Below are positions 56,128 to 64,000 of a stretch of DNA of 64,000 bases, piece after piece. How positions within the stretch are numbered: position 1 is the first letter of the stretch; every line of letters starts with the position of its first letter. Under the pieces are notes generated by a model. That model was not told the DNA's origin. It searched no databases and saw only the letters and a program-made list of their open reading frames with translations. Source of the stretch: Ecdyonurus torrentis (taxonomy: Eukaryota > Arthropoda > Insecta > Ephemeroptera > Heptageniidae); the NCBI GenBank assembly GCA_949318235.1, contig OX439131.1, positions 23,947,903 through 24,011,902 of the forward strand. Direction: 5' to 3'. Both the position numbers and the translations under genes were made by a program.

Positions 56128-57093
56128 TTACGTAACGTCTTGCGGTTCTGAACGTCCAATACTTGAAAGTGACACCACTGAATCTGATGAACATGATGAA
56201 ATATCATCCTCAACGTCTAGAGATGAAGGAACATTTGCAAGTGCTGGGGGTGGTGCAGCTTCAAGCGGGAATCCACCCGTATTGATTGACATTTGTTGTT
56301 GAGGATGTAACATTGCAGCAGCCGCGTGTAACAAGTGCGGAGAAGGTAATGATAATAAAGGTTGTGGTTTAACAGGCATCATTGGTGAATTTTGAAATGC
56401 AGCCGCAGCAGCAGCCGCTGCAGCAAGAAATGCAGGATGAAATGCAAGTAAGGGAGGAATATTACAATGATTAGGTGTAAATTGACATTGTCTTAGCCAA
56501 GCTGGTGGTAATAAAGGTTGAGGAACTGCAAGCCCCATAGAATGAGGAGATTGATGTAAAGGTGATTGTGTAGGAGGAAGAGGTGGTGGTGATACTCGTG
56601 CATTCATAATACTTTCAATACTAAATGGTGTTTTGAAATTTGAAGGTGTAGGTTCTGGAGAAGATCTTCTTGGAACCATTGTTATTGGAGGAGATGAAGA
56701 GGATGTAGAGGATAAAGATGACGATGTAGCAGATTTCTGCATTTCTGCAACTGATTTCATCAGTTTAAATCTCTTGCGTCTTCTTAAGAAACTACCATTT
56801 TCAAACATGTCTAATGCTGAAGGGTGTAACGCCCAATATGCACCTTTTCCTGGTCTGTCTGGTCTTCTTGGTATCTTGATAAAACAGTCATTAAATGACA
56901 AGTTATGTCTGAGTGAATTTTGCCATCTTTGCGTATTTTTGCGATAGTAAGGAAACCTCTCCATGATGAAGCGGTAGATATCAGACAACGGCAACATTTT
57001 CTCCGGGGAGCTCCAGATTGCCATGGCTGTCAGCGAGATGTAAGAGTAGGGTGGCTTTTGATCGCCGTAAGATTCTCGACTAGGTCGCGGCAT
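56128..57093 (-). CDS. FoxB: FoxB-class forkhead transcription factor, single coding exon
   Basis: This 321-residue protein is a nuclear sequence-specific DNA-binding regulator of the forkhead family. The winged-helix domain spans about residues 12-110. It opens with [14 protein letters not shown], carries recognition helix 3 as [19 protein letters not shown] (residues 53-71) and ends in the basic wing LRRRKRFK. A forkhead domain starting almost at the N-terminus after MPRP, together with [14 protein letters not shown], is diagnostic of FoxB. Residues 157-163 (FSIESIM) match the eh1-like Groucho-binding motif of FoxB proteins, so repression is possible (inferred). The rest is low-complexity: a Ser run (about 123-134), Pro-rich segments, nine alanines at 224-232, and an acidic/Ser tail at 293-305. 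The length is typical of the family. The start chosen is the ATG directly before PRPSRESYG, and the stop is TAA. Codon composition is much less AT-rich than the flanks. In flies the class has two paralogues (fd96Ca and fd96Cb), so this could be either type; only one copy is in the window. Confidence 0.97.
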   Translation of the reverse strand: MPRPSRESYGDQKPPYSYISLTAMAIWSSPEKMLPLSDIYRFIMERFPYYRKNTQRWQNSLRHNLSFNDCFIKIPRRPDRPGKGAYWALHPSALDMFENGSFLRRRKRFKLMKSVAEMQKSATSSSLSSTSSSSPPITMVPRRSSPEPTPSNFKTPFSIESIMNARVSPPPLPPTQSPLHQSPHSMGLAVPQPLLPPAWLRQCQFTPNHCNIPPLLAFHPAFLAAAAAAAAAFQNSPMMPVKPQPLLSLPSPHLLHAAAAMLHPQQQMSINTGGFPLEAAPPPALANVPSSLDVEDDISSCSSDSVVSLSSIGRSEPQDVT

Positions 57094-57136
57094 TCTTTTC
57101 TTCTACTTTTTTTTTTACCTCGCTTCCGTGCAAGCT
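57094..57136 (-). other. FoxB 5'UTR segment with candidate splice acceptor
   Basis: Read on the minus strand, a pyrimidine-rich stretch ends in TTTTCAG, with the AG at 57136-57135. This is a good 3' splice-site match. It would leave 41 untranslated bases, starting CTTGCACGG, before the FoxB ATG. It implies that the transcript begins further upstream and that a 5'UTR intron is removed. The inference rests on consensus only; if unspliced, this would simply be the 5' leader. Confidence 0.45.
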
Positions 57137-58514
57137 GAAAATTAAAAACAAATTTAGAATACATTTTATAAGTAGACAAGTGTGTACATTAAGAAAAAAA
57201 AAAGGTGTTGACCATATATGAAATAATCGTTTCCATTTACTTTAATATTATATACATTTTTTATGTTGTTTATACAAAATCTTATTTCTTGCAATATATA
57301 ATATTGCTTTTAATTTCTTTACGTTGACATTAAAATTTGTATCGTATATTAATTTTTATATTGTTGTTATTTGGTAAAGAAAATTAAATTGGCTAAATAA
57401 AAAAGATTTAATACTAAAAACACATAGAATTTAAAAAAATGTGTAATCATGAGCATTAAGCTGACATGAGGTTAGCTTTGTGAGAAAGACAATAATCTAT
57501 AACCCAGGCCTAAATTGAACGCGTATAAATTTAATTGAAAAAATCACCCGATATTTGCAACATGTCTATAAGAATGAATTGAGAACTTTTTACAATCTTT
57601 GTGCTTTACAAAATTCATACTTTGACATTAACGCTACTTATAAAAATCTATGAATATTAATCAAACAACGTCCATTTTATTTTTCATTATAACTGATATA
57701 GGAAGCAGACAAACATTATTTTATTTTAATGCAATTTTAATAGCATAAAATTTATATATAAAATTATTTTTTTAACACCTTGCATATACGAAGTGTTAAA
57801 ACAATTTATATTTTAAATTTATTTTTCAGAATAACATAAGTGTAAATTAGCATTTCTATAAATTAAAATGCAATTTACTTTTCGTGTCAATTTTAATTTG
57901 TTTTTGTCAGAATAAATTTATTTCGGTAAATTTGTTTATTACGGACATGTGTGAAGAAAACAACAACAGAAAACCTGTTTTTGAAATTTTTCGTTACGTA
58001 TTGTCAGCGATTTTTATCATGGGAAAACAAATGCAAAAAATAAATAAAATAAAAATTGCAAAAAACCCATCCTGTCCTTTATGATTTATCAGTTTAAGAA
58101 CCTGTATTTTTGTTCAAATAAAATAAATTACTGATAAAACTTAAAATTAGTCTAAATTTAAATCATTTGTTATCTTTATTAGTTTAAAATTATGATGTGT
58201 ATAAGCAATAGACTTTAAAACATAATTACAAATCGTAAAAATGTATAAAAATAAAATTAAGATAAAGAAATATTTAAAAACAAGTTAAAAAATAACATTA
58301 ATAACAAACTTTATTATATAAACCGATAAAAAGTCAAGTTACTCTTTATCAAAACATTAAATGATAATGACACTAATAAAGTTTTTAAAATATTACCTTT
58401 GATTTTATAACACTGATAACTCCTTGAATTTGATTCACAAATGTCACTTTTGCTTAACATGTAGAATTCTCAAGAGTCTCTATAGTATCAAGTATGTCCA
58501 TCACTCTGAATCTG
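57137..58514. other. AT-rich stretch between FoxB and the CpG island, probable 5'UTR intron
   Basis: No coding exon, RNA gene or element end is visible here. The sequence is AT-rich without long microsatellites. It would form most of the proposed FoxB 5' intron if the acceptor and donor sites flanking it are used. Confidence 0.35.
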
Positions 58515-58870
58515 TCACTCACTCAGTCACTCACATTGAAAAATAATAAGTGTTCGCGCGTGGCGGGGCGCTATGTGTGGGATCTCGTCTCGTGTGTATG
58601 AGATGCAGCAATCGAGCAAGCGACGCTGCCTGGTTGCACCTGTCTGTCATGCCGGTTCCTGTGCTCGCGGTGGCGGCTTCCTTTGCTCTGTGCTCCTCCT
58701 CCCCCGCCCCCTCTCTTCATTCCCTTGCGGCCACGCGTGGTCACCGAGACTTAAAAAGACTGCCCGCCTTGCCCTCCCGCACCGCACACCTCACCGTTTT
58801 GTTGCGACGCGAGAGAAGCGGCGCGTGAGGGGGGCAGAGCTTTTTCCAGCCCCTCCATATCACCAAGTTC
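58515..58870 (-). promoter_or_regulatory. CpG-rich island with tandem splice donors, candidate FoxB promoter and first exon
   Basis: About 320 bases (58,548-58,868) are sharply richer in G+C and CpG than everything around them. They lie roughly 1.5 kb upstream of the FoxB start. At the FoxB-facing edge, two minus-strand GTGAGT donors occur in tandem, beginning at 58534 and 58522. Joining either to the acceptor at 57135 gives an intron of about 1.4 kb. The simplest reading is a promoter plus a noncoding first exon of FoxB. Plus-strand reading frames of 92 and 115 codons cross the island, but they have no recognisable domain and are expected where stops are rare. No TATA box or initiator could be fixed. 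Confidence 0.4.
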
Positions 58871-58938
58871 TTCAATATGCTGGACCGTGTGGAGAACACA
58901 ACAACAGGATTACCAACTAAATTTAATATAATATACAC

Positions 58939-60339
58939 CTGTAATTTTATTAAATATGGAGAATTTTTATTGTTCTAACCACAGAAATGTTAGGAATGTC
59001 AAAAGTTTGGAGAATTTTTGTAAGTGGTCATGTAATATATTACTGCACAAGCTACATAACCACGTTAATCAGCGCACATGAAAGTCATTTGTTATTTTGA
59101 GAATGAGATAAGTGCGATGATAGAATTTTTATGGCTATTTGATTTGCAAAATACAATTATTTACATTTGCCTATAAGATAATCAGATATGGAGGTGGACT
59201 AATTTTTTTCCTTGTGTATTTCCATCACTTCAACCAATATTTGATATATTTCAAAATATAATACTATAAATGACACATTTTAGATGATTAAGTTGTTTAT
59301 AAAGAAGTTCATTATAATAAATAATAAAGCTTGTTATTAAAGTTGATTAAAAATTATGGCATACAATTGCTTTAGTACCTGCAATAATTGGTTATGAAAA
59401 TCATGTGACAAATAAGCGTCATAAAGATGATAACGAGAGCTTCTATTGAGAGCGCCTGTAAAGCACGCTGACTGCGTCACGTAGGGACCCGAAAATTTGC
59501 CTACCTTCCAGGATACAAAATTTTAACATTTTCTTTCAAAAGCTCGCTAAAATTTTAAAAAAATATTTTGAGCTATTTTATTTATTATTTACAAGAAATT
59601 ATGGACCTTAAGTTGACAATCGTACTTAACATATTGTCATAAAAAGTAATTTTTCAGGCATTCAAATTCTCCTGTATATGAATCGTATACAGTATAAAAA
59701 CAAAATAATTTTTACTTTCATTGAAAAGTCTTTAATCAAATTAAATGTCAGAAAAATTTCTAATATGATATAAAAATAATATGTAATTTCTATAATCATA
59801 AAAATATTATAATAAAGTTATTTACGATATAAATAAAAGCAGTAAATTTGCAATTTTTTTTAATCAAGGGACATCGCAATTTATAAATATTTTTGAAATT
59901 GAATGTCAATGTATGAATGAAGTGTATACTTAGAATAGGGGGAGATGTATCATTGATTAATTTAACACACTCACATATGCAAAACACTTGAATCTGCGCA
60001 GCATAAAAAATATGCTCTCTTTTTGTTTTTTCATATTTGATTTCTATTTTCATTTTTCATTGGAATTTATATAAAATGAAAACTAAAATAAAATTTATGT
60101 AAATTTCTTATAAATTGTCATTAATGTGTAAGACTATAGTTGTTAAGATTGACGTAATAATGCACTGTTTGCCATTGATTGAAACAAAAATGAATAAATG
60201 AATAATGTATATAAATAGGTGCTGAAAACTTTTTAAATTGAATTTTTGAGGACTATAAATTGTGATAAGACATTCAAAATTTACATACGGATCAATAAAT
60301 TAAGTAAATTCAGTATATTGCAAGTGATGTGAGTTGCGT
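58939..60339. other. AT-rich sequence upstream of the FoxB island
   Basis: No coding exon was seen. A CpG-bearing patch at about 59,440-59,515 includes GCTGACTGCGTCAC and could be a small regulatory element. Confidence 0.5.
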
Positions 60340-60545
60340 GCTAAGTATATTCGTGAGGTGTAGGAGTGAATCGCTTCAGTTGGCAGCCTGATTGCCGACA
60401 ATAGGGGCCGTGCTTCAATGTTGCGGAGGCGTGTTCTCCAGTGCGCACCGCCGCCATCAAACTACGACCGCCTTCTCATGGTAACCACTACTTTGATCCT
60501 CCGGGATGCTGCAGAAGATATAACATCTCTAACCAATCAACCAAC
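60340..60545. promoter_or_regulatory. G+C-rich patch 3.3 kb upstream of FoxB, candidate enhancer or distal promoter
   Basis: This is a complex, non-repetitive, CpG-bearing stretch in an AT-rich setting. It contains ACTTTGATCC (a TCF/LEF-type core), GCCGCCATC (containing the Pho/YY1 core GCCAT), GACAATAGG (Sox-like) and a near X-box on the minus strand at 60472-60485 that differs from the RFX consensus at one position. Short motifs like these occur by chance; the compositional contrast is the stronger evidence. A 77-codon plus-strand frame crosses it, with no recognisable domain. Confidence 0.35.
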
Positions 60546-61603
60546 CGCATATTTTTTTTTTGCAGACGTGATATACAACTTTGCGCTTGAATTATGCTTA
60601 AATTATAGTAGCTATATATTTTTTCTATCATGCATACATATTATACTTTGAAACTTATTCAACTATTAAAACTTTTGTCATTTCAATACCTTCTTCATAT
60701 AATATACAACATTTCTGCCATGCTTACCCTTTTTTTAAAAAGAAATTTATATATAGTATTTAAGAAAAGTATAGATATTTAAAAGTAACCACTTCCATCA
60801 TTTTGTTTGTAATAAACATGTAATACAATTTGATGATGATTTTTTTTAAGTGTGACACATTAAATTATACTTGAATTTTATATAATTTTAATAACGCTAT
60901 GTTTTATTCAGCATACAAGCCGCACTTGACATTTTGAGATATAAAAGTTTAATAACAATAATTCAAAAATACTAAAATGAAAAGAAAAAAAAAAAAAAAA
61001 AAAGTTATACTTTAAAATGGTATTCATGGAATAAAACAAAGTCAATTAAGGTTTAGATATACTTTATTATATATTAAAAGAGTATGCAGCACAATTTATA
61101 TATATAGAATTTAAATGTATGATAGTCAAATGATACTTCAATTATATTTTATTATATTTCTCATCCTCTCTTCTTTTTTGGCACTATATATATAGCGCAG
61201 GTGCTTTTTTATATTTTTAACTATATTCCTTCTATATAAGCATTATATATCCAAATGTGTTAACGTAACTAATATAATTATAAGCCTAAGGGTAATTTTA
61301 CTAACATGCATTAACTCGTCCGGTTGAACGGTGTGAGGAGATTGCAAACTCATGCCATAGTTTTTTTTTTATATAGATGTATACACCTCTGGGTGTTTTG
61401 TGAATAGCCCTCAAGAAATATCAAAACAACTCGTCAAGTTTTTTTGTTCCAACTTAAAAAAATTGACATGAAAGAGAAAAAAAATTAATAATAATAATAA
61501 AAACATGCTGTGATTCCATTTCATTAATTTTAATTGGTTATATATTGTTCAAATTTGTTTTTAAAAAACCCTCATATTTCGTTTTATTTTTATTATAACT
61601 TTA

Positions 61604-61718
<115 letters not shown>

Positions 61719-63022
61719 CTTTTGTGTTTTGCATCAGAATTGTTTAAGTTCCACCTTTGAAAGAATATTAAATCCGAGTGTGAAGTAAAATGGAAATAAA
61801 AGAAAAACCGTGAATGAAATTGTGAGATATTATTTGCAGGACTTTAAATAAAAACTAAGAGGAACTATTAGGCAACGTAAAGGATAGGAATTATATAATT
61901 ATGAAACACGTGTTATTCAAAATATTCTGCGAAATGTGATTTTAAAGTAAGCAATTCTTCAAGTAATCAAGAGGTTATAAAATATGCATATGATAAAATA
62001 CCAAAATATAAAGAGTCATTTCATATAAAACCATCTGTAATTATGTGAACAGGTAATTTCAGGAGGTTAAAAAATTGATTTGAAAATATAACGTTGAAGT
62101 TTCACATCTAATCAACAAATAGTTCAAGTTTCATTATTATCATGCATGACAGTATTGACAGTATATCTATATATAATTAAAAACACAATAAAGCCATACA
62201 ACTTAAAATAAATATATAATTTATTTTCAAGAGCTGTATACTATTAATATTTTTTTACATCTTTCAGGGGATGCGTGATTATATTTAAAAGACAGAAATT
62301 AGGATATTATATAAAAATATAAATATTCATTTGACTGCATATATGAAAATAAAATAATGAACTGTACAACAAAATTTAATGCATTGAATCATTGTTTTCT
62401 CTTAATTAAATAAAAAGTTTTAATACGGTTATAAGAATAGGCATAAAAATTAATTTCAATGTTACAAATAATCGTTAATTATATTAAAAATATAACTGTC
62501 TGATAACTACAAAGAAGCCGAACTGGAAATACTAATATCACAATTATTTTATAGTTAAATTAATATTACAAGCATACAATATAAAATAATTGAAATAATA
62601 CATCAATTACAATTCAATTAGTACGCGTTGTTTAATGAATGCATCAATAGTAAGTGAATAAAAGGCCCGTGGGATCAAATTTTCCGTTCATTATTATGTT
62701 ATAAACAAAAAAATAATAATAATACAATAAGAAATACGTACAATAAATTTTGTATTAAATTACATGTAATTAGATTTCTATTCTTAACTTATAATAATTC
62801 GATACATTTATTGCTAAAATTATTGTTACATGTATTAATTCCTAATTCATAAAGATTAGAACTGCTTTTTTCATATACATATTTAAAACAATTTGCATTT
62901 CCATGATTGAACAATTTACTGTATTTTCTAAAATAGTTTAATAAATGATATTCTACTGCTCCATAAAATTGTTATTGAATTGCGTATAAAACTATATATA
63001 GAGAAAGTACATTATTTGTGTT

Positions 63023-63026
<4 letters not shown>

Positions 63027-63067
<41 letters not shown>
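63027..63067. repeat. (CT)n microsatellite
   Basis: About 20 units. Confidence 0.96.
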
Positions 63068-63071
<4 letters not shown>

Positions 63072-64000
63072 ATACGTGTTGTTGTCAAAATTATCTTCAG
63101 TCCTTGTGAACCTCAACTATGTGACTGAATAAATGAATAATTTGAAGCAGTTACACTGCTAATAATACTTAATTGCTAATTAATTGATTGTACCTAATCG
63201 GGCAATAACATTATAGAAGTCATCCTCCAAAAGCGTTTAAGATGAATTTTTATTCATGCAAATATTAAAATTATATTCATGAATTTTGATTATATTAATA
63301 AATAAAATTATTTCAAAATATTTATCTCGTTTCATACGTTCCAGGAGTTATTTTAAAGTTACAAATATATTTATACCTTGCTTGAAATACCATATAAGAA
63401 AATTATAATTATAGCTATTATTTTAATTTTTAAATAAAAAGAATTAAAATAACACTAACCCAAAACTGAATGTAAATATTATAACATTGCATGAATTTTC
63501 ATAACAGGAGTTACTATTTTGGAGTTATACGCATAAATAATCTTATATTAACAAAAATTTATTAAAATAAAAAGGCCCGATTAAATTGAATATAGATTAA
63601 TTATTAGTGTTTTACTGTTTTACACTGATAAATTTTGAACAAAATATCATCAACAACACCTGTTGTAACTTTTTCTTTACTAATAATATAATACAAACTG
63701 CCTGTGCCTGGGTCAATATAAAATCCTTTTTTTTTTTTTTTTTTCGTTATTTGTTATTATATTCATGACGCAATTTCAAAATATTATATAGTGTATTCAC
63801 TCTCATGAGTATGAAACTACTGTATACAAAAATTTGCATATATACCAGCTTTGTAAGCAACAAAAGTTTACACAGTATATATATATATATATATAAGATA
63901 ATATATTATAATTCTCCTTGAAATTAATTATATTATTATATACTTACTTCCCAACACTTAAAATATTTTAATTACATTTTTATTTTCAAGCAAGCACATA

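Noticed and set aside
56633..56947. 104-codon plus frame antisense to the FoxB forkhead region
   Set aside because: It is a shadow of the forkhead coding sequence.
58573..58920. 115-codon plus-strand frame in the CpG island upstream of FoxB
   Set aside because: No domain, signal or repeat was recognised. Overlapping frames are also open because stops are rare in G+C-rich sequence.

Overview
The window is a very A+T-rich eukaryotic (animal) intergenic landscape with one confidently recognisable protein gene. The marks of a metazoan nuclear genome are dense (AT)n, (GA/CT)n and (CA/TG)n microsatellites, many long poly(A)/poly(T) runs, several terminal-inverted-repeat elements without coding capacity, a Pol III-type tRNA-like unit, and a forkhead transcription factor gene of the FoxB class. 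The FoxB protein has features I associate with arthropod FoxB (fd96C-type), including the [12 protein letters not shown] start and the [15 protein letters not shown] stretch, so an arthropod host is my best guess. That rests on memory of the family and was not tested by a search.

Layout. 1-6,112: AT-rich noncoding. 6,115-6,851: a long foldback element with near-identical arms, TA at both ends and a (CT)n loop. 6,854-14,300: AT-rich noncoding with microsatellites and a strong 20-bp hairpin near 12.36 kb. 14,310-14,519: two tandem units sharing inverted termini. 14.5-25.7 kb: microsatellite-rich noncoding, with a small G+C-rich structured patch at 16.7-16.87 kb. 25.78-26.44 kb: a CpG-rich island around a (CT)n tract. 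27.72-27.93 kb: a G+C-rich hairpin and promoter-like patch. 30,787-30,858 (minus): a tRNA-like gene. 33.7-34.5 kb: a paired E-box/CRE patch and a second CpG-rich island. 35.8-50.65 kb: an accessory zone with six inverted-repeat elements (35.8, 37.8, 42.1, 44.1, 46.5 and 50.3 kb), plus a third G+C-rich patch at 40.26-40.56 kb. 50.7-56.1 kb: AT-rich sequence on the 3' side of FoxB. 56,128-57,093 (minus): FoxB, 321 aa, in one coding exon. A good splice acceptor sits 41 bases before its ATG and a CpG-rich island about 1.5 kb upstream. 60.34-60.54 kb: another G+C-rich patch upstream of FoxB. The rest, to 64,000, is AT-rich.

How it fits together. FoxB is a sequence-specific developmental regulator, and such genes often sit in gene-poor domains carrying distal regulatory elements. 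The isolated CpG-rich patches next to GA/CT tracts are candidate regulatory elements or first exons of genes outside the window. The most interesting previously unnamed signals are mobile. One is a small TA-flanked element family, three members here, that carries a TGACGT(C/A)A site near its centre. The other is a 1.5-kb element at 46.5-48.0 kb whose arms are built from repeated ACCTCCCT-type modules and end in small palindromes, with minus-strand splice signals in its core. No transposase, retroelement ORF, rRNA or CRISPR array was seen.
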